The notes beneath the pieces were generated by a model. It had not been told where the DNA came from. It saw only the letters and a list, made by a program, of their open reading frames with translations, and made no database searches. A stretch of 64,000 nucleotides of DNA from Trichoderma breve (taxonomy: Eukaryota; Ascomycota; Sordariomycetes; Hypocreales; Hypocreaceae): NCBI RefSeq assembly GCF_028502605.1, contig NC_079235.1:186001-250000 (forward strand). Reading direction: 5' to 3'. The position numbers and the translations under genes are program-made. Below, one piece after another: positions 33,332 through 45,066 of this stretch; positions within the stretch are counted from its first letter, which is position 1, and the number at the start of each line of letters is the position of its first letter.

Positions 33332-34614
33332 TCAGTTGAAATAGGCGTGTTTTAGAGCTTCCGCCGCGGTAAGTCGTTGCTATGAATAGACTAAGCAACA
33401 TATTTCTCAAGGCCATTAGAATCGTCTTACCTTGTGATCCCACTGTAGGAGCTTATCCAAGAGATCTACAGCTTCGTCGCTTCGATATCGTTCATTTCCC
33501 TCGCTGAAGAAACTTTCCCAATTCCTCTTCTCGTAATACGGAATGGCATCAACGCCGTCTGGGTCAGTTTCTATATCATACTTCTCCACATAGTTGAGCA
33601 GACCTTTGGTGCCCAACACCCGTGTAATCGTCTGTAGGATGTGAAAGATACTATTTCCGTGGAAGAACGGCTCTTTTCGGAAAATTAAAGAAGCAAAAAC
33701 TACTCCAAAGTTCCACATATCTAAGCTGCAGTCATATTCCTCGTAGTGCAAGAGTAATTCGGGGGCCTTGATGAATCCATAACTAACACGGACGCTATAC
33801 CTAGAGTTCGGAACGTAAATGTCGGCATAATCCCAGTTGAATAGACGCAGCTAGTACCATGTAAGTCATCAGCCGGTAATCCAGCAAAGAAGGGAAAGCG
33901 ACTGGTGGCCACAAAGAAACCCCCACCTTTCGTTGACTATGGTCAATCATGATATTATGCGGCCGAATGTCTCTATGCATGATTCCCTTGCTATGGGAAA
34001 ACTCAAGAGCTTTGAGAAGTTCTTTCATGTAGTATCGGACATCTTCGGCGCTGAAACGGGGATATAAAGATCTAAAATCGGTGTTTTCGATGTATTCGAA
34101 GACCACCGACAGCGGTTCCGTCTGCCAACTTGTAAACACAGATTCTGCCCAGCTATTTTGATCCTGTGTACTATTATAAGAGTTCAAGTGGGCATACCTG
34201 ATTGTCTTGTACAACATCATAGAGGTTCGGGATGTTTGCTCCTCCTTGTAACGAACGAAGCATTTTGATCTCTTGCTCTATTCTGTGTCTCCCTACTTCC
34301 TTCGCCGGCTTGATAATGCAACTCTTGAGATCTCTCACTCGAACGCCTTCAAAGAGATCTGCATGTTTACCGGAGGCTTTTTTGAAGAAAAGGCAAAAGA
34401 AACTTCTGATTAGCACATGTGTTGAATGAGGCGATGGATGTGATTTACAAATCTTGCGCACGATCTCGTACGCATCGCTGCTCGCATATCCTGCAATAAA
34501 GTGTCACAGATGTATTCGCCAGTGCTTTAATATCGTAATACGACTATTTTTTATGATGCATACAGTTTATAATTATCACATACCTTCGGGATCGGCCGAC
34601 ATTTTCCTAGACAT
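33332..34614 (-). CDS. Divergent CK2-alpha-like protein kinase, probable pseudokinase
   Basis: Protein of about 318 residues closely patterned on casein kinase 2 alpha. Exons: 34614-34584, 34490-34449, 34376-34198, 34163-33927, 33850-33431 and 33379-33332. The intron after 34198 would be only 34 nt; an alternative donor at GTT|gtacaa gives 50 nt. Retained: the beta-3 lysine in SCIIKPAK, the alpha-C glutamate in RIEQEIKML, and IMHRDIRPHNIMIDH with catalytic D149 and N154. Changed: the glycine loop (SSGKHADLFEG), the usual Lys two residues after the catalytic Asp is Arg, and, most strikingly, the metal-binding DWG motif reads NWD (N168). The C-lobe (YDCSLDMWNFG, IFRKEPFFHGN, LLQWDHKQRLTAAEAL) is well kept. 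Without the DWG aspartate normal Mg-ATP catalysis is doubtful. The housekeeping CK2-alpha is expected elsewhere in the genome. Confidence 0.85.
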
Positions 34615-35150
34615 GGTTTTGCGCGGTATTTAAGAGGCTGGTGGTGAGCGGGGTTGAAGTTTGTGCTGTGTCAATGTTAAGATCGTCGGCGCCTGGTGCC
34701 TGTACCTTATTCCACTTAACGCGCCTCGACAGGTCATAAAAAAGTATTACGCTCTCTTAGGTCGCCAATATTCACACAGAAGAACATATTTGTTACTATT
34801 GTTTTTGTTAAAAATAACATGCCTTACAATTACTCATGAGACGCCTTTGATTGTAAGAATAACTTGAGTTTCATCGGGTGTGGGAATGAATATGTCAGCA
34901 TTGTAAGGCTACAAGGGAGCGACAAGAGACTTCCAAGCACTTAGGGGCCAAGATTGATACACTAACTCATTGCTAGTACATGTCCCATGAATTAATCGCT
35001 ATAGATCAATCTGGCAATATTTACCAATCGATGCAGGCACTTACGCTTACGCCTTTGCTTTCCATGTTAAAACCCCTTTACCTGCGAATTATGCCGTGAC
35101 CACACTACTGATGATAACTAATATTTCCATAAACACACTTCACACATCTT
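34615..35150. other. Intergenic region
   Basis: 536 AT-rich bases between two minus-strand genes, containing the kinase promoter. No other feature recognised. Confidence 0.5.
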
Positions 35151-36211
35151 CTACTGTACTAGACCAGTAGTATCTGGCCCGTCTACAAATTGAAAGACGG
35201 GGTTATAGACAGATCTCGCCAAGAGATATCCTAGCAAACCACCGGGGCCCAGATCTTTAATACCACCTCTCAGATGAACCATCCTAAGAATCCCTTCGCC
35301 ATGCAATCTGTACTCCATGAAGTTTCCTGATAGAAACTGCCAAGCAGATAACTGTCAGGTGCATTACTCATATAGATGCAATAGGGGTCAAAATACTTGC
35401 CTCTTCCGTTGTTAATACCAAAGCCAAAGCGATGGTATAATCGCTGATTTCTCTTCCATCCGTGGCCGAGAGCGCAGCGCGAAGGATTTGAATGCATTCA
35501 CTCTTATATCTTAGCAGTGACACTCTATACGAATCATCGTCGGGATGTAAAACTAGTAAACTTCGACAGGCCGCCATCAACAGGCCAGCTTGTAGGCCTC
35601 GCTCCGTAAGCGACCATGGAACAAACTGGGATCGGACATTTTGGAGAAGGAGTTGTTCGGTCTCGGTGTGGATACAGTCTGTATACCCGTTGTCTACAAC
35701 GTAGGTAATGTCTGCAAGATTTAGTACTATAGTTTAGATGCATAGATATGGATGTCAACAAGCCGCGGAAACACTTACAATGATCGATCAAGCCGTTCTC
35801 GTAATCAGAAACCGCTATGGCAGTGCTTTGAAAGGGATTCCTCCGATTGGATGTTACATAGGTTTGCGGATTGGGCATCCATATTTCTAACTCAACTGGT
35901 CGAACCTCCTCCTCGTGCTTGGGTTCGGGTGCCACTGATAGCTGAAATTCTCCGGTTTTTGGCACCGGCTGGCTGTCAAAATCTACTTGCGACCAGCGAT
36001 CGTTAGCCTTGCTCGATCCAGTCTCCGGCCGATATTGCCGAATCTCTAGGCGAGCACGTCGACTCTCTTGCTTGCGGCCATGAGTGTTCTTGGCCACGTG
36101 TGAGCGTATAACAGTGAGTGCATCCGATTTGGTGGCGTCGCTGGGGTTTGTCAAATTGAGAAACCGTATGCTTGGCTGCCTCTCTTTGCCTTGAGAGCTT
36201 CTTGGCTCCAT
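35151..36211 (-). CDS. Short fungal regulator-like protein without zinc cluster
   Basis: Predicted protein of about 308 residues. Exons 36211-35779, 35711-35419 and 35351-35151 join in frame. The N-terminus has the family hallmark IRFLNLTNPSDATKSDA then VIRSHVAKNTHGRKQ, a basic region like that of zinc-cluster-less fungal regulators. The middle (LQAGLLMAACRSLLVL, VSLLRYKSECIQILRAAL) and C-terminus (GEGILRMVHLRGGIKDLG) match their helical domain, including the HxxGLxxMVRLRGG-type motif. It stops soon after that motif, so it is shorter than relatives (usually 400-550 residues), either truncated or a short family form. An in-frame ATG at 36316 would add 35 residues with no family features. If the second intron is instead retained the frame ends within 20 codons. 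Confidence 0.65.
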
Positions 36212-39200
36212 GTTGTGCGCAGTCACTGCATGTGGGGAGTTTGCTATGGCTAACGAGCGCTTGTAGATGGAAGAAGATATGTACAACTGCCGGTTTTGAA
36301 GAGTTCCGTTCGGCATCGCCCCCGAACCAGCCAGACTTTATGGCCTCCGAAGGGCTGCTTATTCTTAACAGAGCGACACTAAGACGCCTCTCCTGAAGTG
36401 TCAAACGCCGCGTGGATGGTTAGTTCCTGTTCGGCATGGCGTTCCGGGCATCGGGTCAAATTTCGCACCGTGATTTACAACTCAACCCTGATCCGTGATA
36501 CCTGTTGCGGTATAACTGATGACCCCCATCAATCATCGAGATGCAAAGCCTGAATTCTGCTACCCTTGCGAGCGAGAGCCGTTTAATTTGTGGAGCTTCA
36601 GCGAAACAAACAACTCTCCGAGGTCCGCAAATTCTCCTGATTGAGCGGTCCAATATGCGGTTACTAACGCTATTTCCAAAAGTGGGCAACGCTCTGACCC
36701 GACGTGCATGCAAACCTCCACGGAGAGTTGGTTGATGTTGGTTGATGTTGGGGGAACACTTCTCCGTACGAGTATATCGACTCAACGACTGGTTTATGTT
36801 AAACCACAACCTCTGCGGGGCCAACTATAGACATGAAGCCAACAATACGAAACGCGCTTTCGCTAGCCAGACTATATCTTTATACTATATGTTTATACTA
36901 TATGAATGTGTTCGCTGCTACACTTCTTGGCTACCTTCGGACAAGATGCGATTAGCGTTGGTTGTCAACTGTATGCCCAACACAATAAGAGCAACAGCTG
37001 CGACGCCACATGACAGTAAGATTGGTCATCATGCTTAATGTTCAGTCTCAGTCAGACAGTACTGCCTAAACAAGAAAAATGTTACATTTAACCTATTTCG
37101 TGTCTTTCTCTTTGGAATCAATCATGCTGATTTTGAAAGGAGGCCAAATTGGTCCACTAGCAGGCATCGGCCGTGTGGGTACCATCGATCAAAGGGCTGC
37201 ATTGCCCAGTAGCTAAATATTCCGCTGGGCTACTCTTTTCTCCTTTCCGTTAGCCGTCGAGATTAGGCATCACAACTAATAATAGCGCTCAGCTCAGGGG
37301 CGATTTTGTATCACTGAGAGCCTTTGGGACTGATACTATGGTGTAGTATTCTTCATGTAATCCGCAGATAAGTAAGCGGAAGAAGCCGGTTTTGCTCTAT
37401 CTAAATACGATAGGTCACATACGCTTTGTTCCATACGTGATCAAGCTTCATAGCCATGACTGAGTCTCAGCGAATGCCGTTGAGAAAAATCTCATGACAT
37501 ACTGGACCCAGCTCGGTTACACATACCCCTGTAGCTCGCTACCAATGGTAGCTAGGTCTGTTGGTCGATTTTGCTCTTTGGGACAAGGATCCTACTTGAT
37601 ACTCTTTAGAGCAAAGGTTATATATTCCCCTTCTTCCCATTAAATTGCAGGAGCTTCTCAGTAGAGGCCATCCATGCAGCCTAGATTCAACTATGCAGTA
37701 TATGGTCGATCGTTCGTTGCATAATGATTAAGATGCAAAGAAAAGACTAGTTTGTCCCTCTCGATTAAGTTTGCTCGTGGAAATCGATGAACCTTGATGG
37801 TACTTCAACTTTCCGGAGATTTTGACTCGCCACAGATGATCATGAACCTTGTGTACCTTTCGACCAACAAGACGATTCAACGAATATCTGATGGAGAGCT
37901 TTGCAAATTGTAATGTATAATACCATGTCAATATCGCTTGTTAGATTATATTTGGTAGGCTACAATTGAGCTTGATAAAATCATCGCTAAGGGTTTTCGA
38001 CTAGAGAGTATCGTATTATAATGCCCTCCTTGAAGCCCCATGCGCCATGAAGTACCCGAGACGAGGAGATTCTTCTAGAACATATGAGGAAGCTAGACTG
38101 AGTCTAAATAATGGTTTGTGGATTGGACCTAGAACATTTCTCGTATCACCCAATCACATAAAGAGTATTGTAATCACAGCAGCACAATTAGTGATCTATA
38201 TGTCCTTGGAATTAAGAAGAGCCGTCCTACGTTCGCCGTAGAATATTCTTATTTCTCCGTAATAGCCCGTGGCCATATTAAGATTAATACGAACACACTG
38301 CCGCTCTCATCAATCCACACCCAATTACAGTACCACGTTCTGGTGCGCCACGTGGATACTTTACAACATCACACAATACTATAATCTCGTTGTTCATTTC
38401 ATCCTTACCCTTCAGCATCACGATAATCTATATTATCAGATTCCTTCTTTAGTGCGGACTCCTCGATCCGCCGCTAACGTCGGAGCTCCTACGGCGCCGG
38501 TTTGGATGAAATTCGCGCCGCCTCAAGGACCGGCCCCGAGACCGAGGCCGAGGCCGAGGAAGTTCTTGAAGTCATTCCGGCTACCCAACCTAGCGCTGAC
38601 GAGCCGGATGAAGTTGCTGGAAATGCGTTTTTAAGCAATTGGCGTCGATTGAGAGTATATATAGTCGTGTTGTAATGTGAAATTTTGTTTCATTGTCTCC
38701 TTTCTCAGTGTGCTACACCATATTTTAGTGTGTAGGTGTGGTAATTGCAAGTGATGGGGGTAAACGTAGCTTATGATGTGTAGTATTGTGGTGAAAATAG
38801 AAGATATTCTACGGTCAAAATAGGACTACTCATGGAGAATACCCATCACGAATTCTTCTATGCGGCAAGAATATGATCAATTAGATAATCATAGCACATG
38901 GTTCATATTTTACGTTCTTGTCTCTTTGATTGGCTTAGCTGTGTTAATAGTGCAAGTGTCCAATATGCTGGAGAACGAGCCATCGTTCATAATAATCGCG
39001 ATATTCTTTCTCGGCCAATGTGGGTAAAGCTGTGAATGTCGTTACCACTAGAGAGAGGCTCTCAAGTTTGACAGGAAGCAGTATCAGTACAAGGGCCAAA
39101 ATAAATGTAAACAATGTGGCTAGTATTGGACTTTCGATAAATGTTCGGGTAGTTTAGATAAAAGGCCTTTCAATCAGGCAAATAGAGGCATGTGGAAGGC

Positions 39201-40913
39201 ATATAGTTAAATCCATCCGCGGTCGGCATGTTGTAACCAGCGGGCCATTATGACTGCTATGTGTTCGCGGCTGGTCAACTAACAAGTTATTTCATTCTAC
39301 CAGGTAGTGATACAGCTGCCGAAATTGCTCAATGCAAACTCTATACATGTTATTTTTCTTTTTATACGCATGTGTATGGCCTGCACAATGACTTTATGTC
39401 ATTCATTTCGTATTACCAAATCGGAACTGCCCGATTATCAGCATGTTTGCGGGGGGTCAAAGAGACCGACGGACCGACCATGCAATTGAGGGGATAGTAC
39501 CGGAAATAAGACCCTCCTCTTAACCTTTGGCTAATGTTTAGCTGCCGCGACTCCGTGCTCCGAACGCAAAGACGATTTTGACTGGGAGCATCGATCACGG
39601 TTGAGACTTCAACCGATGCTGTTGGACCAGCTTCAATTCTGTCCTATTTTAGTCCATTAGATGCATTAGATGACGAATTGGCGAGACACATGACTAGAAT
39701 TCCAGTTCGAAATGGTTACTGAGGTTGAAAGAATACCCGAAAGGATCGATGCCGGGCGTTCCATTTGGCATAGTTGATGCGGGGGTTGCGTCTGAAGGCA
39801 TCCAAGTTGACAGGCCATTCTACCTGCATTGAATTCAGCTAATAGCAATGCGGTAAAACTCGGCCACCATGTCAAAGGCCTATCTAAAAATGAAACCCCA
39901 AGTTTTGTAGATACGACTTCGAAGCCCCTCACCGGCAGTTACCATCATTTCTCAGATTGAAGAAACACGTCACACAGATGTGATAATGTGCTTACATCTT
40001 GATGATGAATGGCTATTATCCCCGCACTTACTACAGGCAGAACACAACATTGGAGATCTGATATCATGAGGGGGCTGTGTTTCTCCCCACAGTCTGTGCG
40101 TTGCAAGAATCCGGGGTGCATGAACTGTGGCTCTGATTAGTTCGAATGCTGGAGCAAAAACCAAATAAGCGGGGAGAAGCTTTCGAACAATTGGACATTT
40201 CGCCTACAACTGTTCTAGCCATTCAGAATCGTCCAATGACAAGAGGTGAGCAGAATCCTCGGCTCAGTAGGTGGCACACCTGCCGAGCATGGAACTCAGC
40301 CAAGTCAGCCTGTATCGTTACCAGATTCACAAAGTTTAGGTACGATAACGACTGTGGACTTTTCGACGAAACGAATGTCTGGAACTGTGATAAGAATGAA
40401 GTTTTTACAATTGGAAAGTAACTGAGCTTTAGTATTTCGAATATCTCCAAAAATCTTAAGGAGATAACTCTTCTGCATGGTGAAAACATGAACGTCTCAA
40501 CACCACTCACCGTACATCACCCCGCAGTCTTGGCCATGCAAGCCAGAAAGTTACATTCCCAACTTTCTTATGCGCACCTATTGGAAATGGTGGCAAGAAT
40601 TCACGGATAAATGGAATGCTTGTCACTACAACTTGATTACGCTTATGGACCCCAAGCCTAGAATTACAATTGGCGATCCTGCCCTGGTTGTGAGGGGTTG
40701 GATACGACATATCGTTCGTCTCGTGCCATGAAGCAGAGTCTAAGGGAGATTTTTCGGTTTTACGAATAATTGGCCATTAGAATCACTGGTGTGTGGCCTT
40801 CGGACGTATATTTAAGGCCACATCCCATTCCACTGTGTTCTGGTTGTCTACAGAACAGTGTTACATTCTCTCAAGTCTCATAAACCAACTCTTTCAATAA
40901 AGGGCCTGTGAAG
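36212..40913. other. 4.7-kb gene-poor region
   Basis: Largest stretch without a convincing gene. Many short AT-rich frames occur, none with a recognisable family. Two spots stand out: a GC-rich, codon-like segment at about 38450-38640 and a minus-strand frame at 39970-40164 with a CCHC zinc-knuckle pattern. Both could be remnants of decayed mobile elements. Direct repeats of ggttgatgtt occur near 36.73 kb. The last 150 bases are the alcohol oxidase promoter. Confidence 0.5.
40807..40815 (+). promoter_or_regulatory. TATA-like element of the alcohol oxidase gene
   Basis: tatatttaa about 100 bases upstream of the ATG at 40914, a normal distance for a regulated fungal gene. Confidence 0.4.
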
Positions 40914-43236
40914 ATGTCAACACAGTATTCGGGGTATGGGAGCTCGCTGCCCGATGAGTTCGATATCATCGTGGCAGGAGGTGGAAGTTGCGGATGTGTA
41001 GTTGCGGGCCGGTGAGTCTGTCACTCAATGAACATCACTCAAGTTATATGGACTAACAAAATTAGACTGGCAAACTTGGACCACAATCTCAAAGTTTTGT
41101 TGATTGAGGCTGGCGAGAGCAACCTGAACAATCCTTGGGTCTTTCGACCCGGTATTTATCCACGGAACATGAAATTGGACTCCAAAACTGCCTCTTTTTA
41201 TGAGTCTCGTCCGTCTAAATGGTTAGCTGGTCGAAAGGCCGTTGTACCTTGCGCCCACGTCCTCGGTGGTGGTTCGTCAATCAACTTCATGATGTACACA
41301 CGTGCCTCAGCATCCGACTATGACGATTTCCAGGCCAAAGGTTGGACAACTCAAGAGTTACTGCCGCTCATGAGGAAGCATGAGACGTATCAAAGAGCTA
41401 GCCAGAATCGGGAAATACACGGCTTCGAAGGCCCCATCAAAGTGTCTTTTGGCAACTATACATATCCGATCAAAGACGACTTCCTTCGAGCTGCAGAGTC
41501 GCAGGGAATCCCTGTAGTTGACGATCTCCAAGATCTAGTCACAGGTCATGGGGCTGAGCACTGGCTGAAGTGGATTAATCGAGACACCGGACGACGAAGC
41601 GACAGTGCGCACGCTTACATCCATGCTACTCGAGCGGCACACTCCAACCTATATCTAGCTTGCAGTACAAAGGTCGACAAGGTCATAATCGAGAATGGGC
41701 GGGCCGTCGGCGTGCAGACAGTTCCCACCAAACATCTGGGCTCGGGCCAGCCTCCAACCCGCATATTCCGAGCGCGCAAGCAGATCGTCGTATCGGGCGG
41801 GACGCTCTCGTCCCCACTAATTCTTCAGAGATCAGGCATCGGTGACCCAGCAAAGTTGAAACAGGCCGGTGTCAACTGTTTGGTCAATCTTCCTGGAGTT
41901 GGGCTCAACTTTCAAGACCATTACTTGACCTTTTCAGTGTTCAGGGCCAAGCCAGATGTCGAGACGTTTGACGACTTCGTTCGGGGCGACCCTGAAGTGC
42001 AAAAGCGTAAGTAGATGAACTACACGGAAGCCTTGCCCAAGTATCTGATTACACGTACTAATGTTACTCTGATGCAGGCGTCTTCGATGAATGGCATCTC
42101 AAGGGAACTGGCCCTCTTGCAACCAATGGCATCGATGCAGGAGTCAAGATTCGCCCTACAGAGCAAGAACTAAAAGAATTCGAGAGCTGGCCAACTCCCC
42201 ACTTTAAAGACGGCTGGAAGAGTTATTTTAAAGACAAGCCAGATAAGCCAGTGATGCACTACAGTGTCATATCCGGCTGGTTTGGTGACCACATGTTGAT
42301 GTGAGTTTTACAACGTCCAATCGCTTGGCTTCATTCTGACAAGTTCAAAAGGCCTCCCGGGAAATTTTTCACCATGTTCCATTTCTTGGAATATCCTTTT
42401 TCGAGAGGCAGCACTCATATCAAGAGCGCTGACCCATACGACAGCCCAGACTTCGACTGTGGCTTCATGAACGATGAGCGGGACATGGTACCAATGGTGT
42501 GGGGTTACATTAAATCCAGGGAGACGGCACGGAGAATGGATGCATATGCGGGAGAGGTGGAGACCATGGTTCGTTGCATCTTCCTTGTAATAATGTGTGG
42601 CATTGATGACTTATCTCTCATGTGTAGCACCCCTTCTTTGAGTATGACTCCCCAGCAAGAGCTCATGATATGGACCTGGCCACGACCAAGGCCTACGCCC
42701 TTCCGGGTAACCTATCAGCTGGAATCACCCATGGCAGCTGGTCTTCTTATCTCCCTGAAGCTGACACTAAAGCCGGCGTCAATATCCTGTCTTCCAACAA
42801 AGTCAATACGCGCCAAGAGCTCAAGTATAACAGCAATGATATCAAGGCGATTGAAGAATGGGTTAAGCGCCACGTGGAGAGTACTTGGCACAGCTTGGGA
42901 ACATGCTCTATGGCTCCCAAGGAGGGTAACAGTATCGTAAAGCACGGAGTCTTGGATGAGCGTCTGAATGTCCACGGCGTTAAAGGACTCAAGGTTGCCG
43001 ATCTGAGTATCTGCCCCGACAATGTGGGCTGCAACACGTGAGTAACCCTCTCTGGCTAGTCGCCATTTTCCCGTCTCGGAGCTGAATGTGATTATAGATA
43101 CTCGACGGCTCTCCTGATTGGAGAAAAAGCCGCGATGTTGGTAGCTGAAGATCTCGGCTATTCTGGAGAGGCATTGGAGATGAAGGTTCCAACGTATCAT
43201 GCACCCGGTGAACTGGCATTGCAGTATCGTCTCTAA
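40914..43236 (+). CDS. Alcohol (methanol) oxidase-type GMC oxidoreductase
   Basis: FAD-dependent short-chain alcohol oxidase of 675 residues, which would turn primary alcohols to aldehydes with release of hydrogen peroxide. Exons 40914-41011, 41066-42006, 42078-42300, 42352-42568, 42628-43037 and 43098-43236 join in frame. The FAD motif VAGGGSCGCVVAGRLA lies near residue 20. GMC signatures PCAHVLGGGSSINFMMYTRA and VSGGTLSSPLILQRSG follow. The catalytic His is in STWHSLGTCSMAP and the second catalytic residue (Asn) in CPDNVGCNTYSTALLIG. Alcohol-oxidase-specific stretches such as NLNNPWVFRPGIYPRNMKLD and GWFGDHM make this subfamily clear. The C-terminus is QYRL-stop: position fits a PTS1 but YRL is not canonical. 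Yeast relatives are peroxisomal and methanol-induced; in filamentous fungi the substrate may be methanol from pectin or lignin. Confidence 0.93.
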
Positions 43237-45066
43237 ACAAGATTGTTCTCACCCCTTCATTTTATGTTCGATTTGATCACACACTGTCATTATGAGTTAT
43301 TGAGCGCTTGACTGTGATTCTTCAATGTAACTACCCTGTATCGCTCTTTTCATTTAAGTTGACTTTTTTGTCTTTTTGTAGTTTAAAATCTAAGGCCCAA
43401 ATTGTCGATATGCAATATTTCAGAGTAAGAGATATTATTATTGATGATCTAATCGTAAGATGATCTATCAATCGCTGGTGTTGAAGGAATGTTCGAATCA
43501 TGTAACCTGGTGCTTTGTGTAGAAAGCAATGATAGTTAATTCTCATCTAGTCAATGCAACTGATTCCAGTACGCAATCTTTCATCTTCAAAAACCGCAAA
43601 TGCGTATAACTTAACCAACTATACAGCCATGTGGGTAGCATCTACCATGTGATATCAGAGTCGCTGCAGACCTGGCGTTCGTCTTCAGTTGTAACGTCGT
43701 TCTCCCACTTCTTCAACAGTGATACGGGTGGATTCCATAGCGCCCGTTTAGCTATATGAGTTTCCCGTAATGTCTATGGCTCTACTGTAAATAACTCGAG
43801 CTGCCTAAAACTCTCCAGATGATGTTCTTCAAATGGAAGCTCTGATATCTACTCTATTTAATATATCGGCAGATTGTAACACGGCTGATATCACGCCGCG
43901 CAATTGATTGCAGCTCAGGTATCGATGACTCCCCCACATAAGCCGTTTGATTCGATTCATTGTAGCATCTCCGTGTCTCCATCTGTGCCGCGGTCGGCGC
44001 CTACCAGCTTCGACTGGTCGCAACCAATAGCATGAAGTTGCCGTCTTATCCGAAATTACGGAGTAAAGGCACCGCCACGTGCAGGAACAGAGAGCCTGCC
44101 CTGCTCCGATATTAGACAAGCCCTATCACGAAAGCGGAAGCTCTAGCTGAAGGAGCTGACAAAATTGGCTAGACTCTAAACACTCTGAGAGAAGCCAGCC
44201 AGTATTACAGCCGAGTGTTAACAAGAAGCATTGCTTTCAATACTGCGTAGATTGAAGGTTTATTTGGAAAGAGGGTCTGAAAGGGTCTTGAAGGGTCTCG
44301 AGCAAACAGGGATCGCTTGGCCCTCTTACTAAGGAAGAGGAACAAAAAAAACCCCCCCAAAATTAAGTAAAAAGATCTTTTTTTTCTCTCACGAAAGTAA
44401 CCAACTTTCAGCAGGCAGCTCGTGTAAATGCACCATGAGGTCAATTAAAGATGCAGATGCATTTATTGGAACTGGTTCCTGCATATTGACATGCGTGTGA
44501 TGGGTGACGTTCTCTAACCGCTTTTGCTACTCTCAACCTTCCGCATTGGACGTTAAATCATCTTGACCCTGGCAGTGTTAGAGCATAACGTTGCATCAAT
44601 ATCTACTAATCGCAGTGAGATATGCCATTTACAGTCCACATCATCAGGACTGCCGGTGGGTTTGTCGAGCTAATCCCTATCGCAGTCGCTGCCGTGATTG
44701 AACAGCACAAAGATAGTGCGGGATGTTTCAGTCGTCCAACCAACTGCCCATTCATGTAACCATGTCAGACTGCGAGCTGGAGCCGCCTGGGTGGGTTATG
44801 TCAATTAGCATAGCACCTACCATAATCTTCTGGCACGATGCTACCTGTGTAAGCCTGAGAGTAGCTGCCTCATTGGTCCTGTTGCAAAGGCTATGGCCTT
44901 GACTTGAAACATTTCGACAGTTGCCTATCTAACTGATATAAAGACTTCGATCTGCTCTCGTCTTCCCCAATCCATCATCACGACAAGCCAATCCAGAGCT
45001 GTCTCCGGTCCTTCCCAGTCATTCCTTACTTTTACATTCATTAAACATTTCGACGAACTACTCAAC
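43237..45066. other. Intergenic region and chitinase promoter
   Basis: 1,830 bases between alcohol oxidase and chitinase. Homopolymer-rich tracts (runs of A, C, T) and triple aagggtct-like repeats occur at 44.27-44.39 kb. The proximal chitinase promoter carries a TATA box and a pyrimidine-rich leader. No additional gene recognised. Confidence 0.55.
44937..44942 (+). promoter_or_regulatory. TATA box of the chitinase gene
   Basis: TATAAA 125-130 bases upstream of the chitinase ATG, followed by a C/T-rich leader typical of strongly expressed fungal genes. Confidence 0.6.

Noticed and set aside
38269..38634. 121-codon frame with a Pro/Arg repeat
   Set aside because: Translation is low complexity (PRPRPRPRK) and lacks a domain; noted only as part of a possible relic region.
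44341..44395. Runs of A, C and T upstream of the chitinase
   Set aside because: Simple sequence; no evidence of a regulatory or mobile role.
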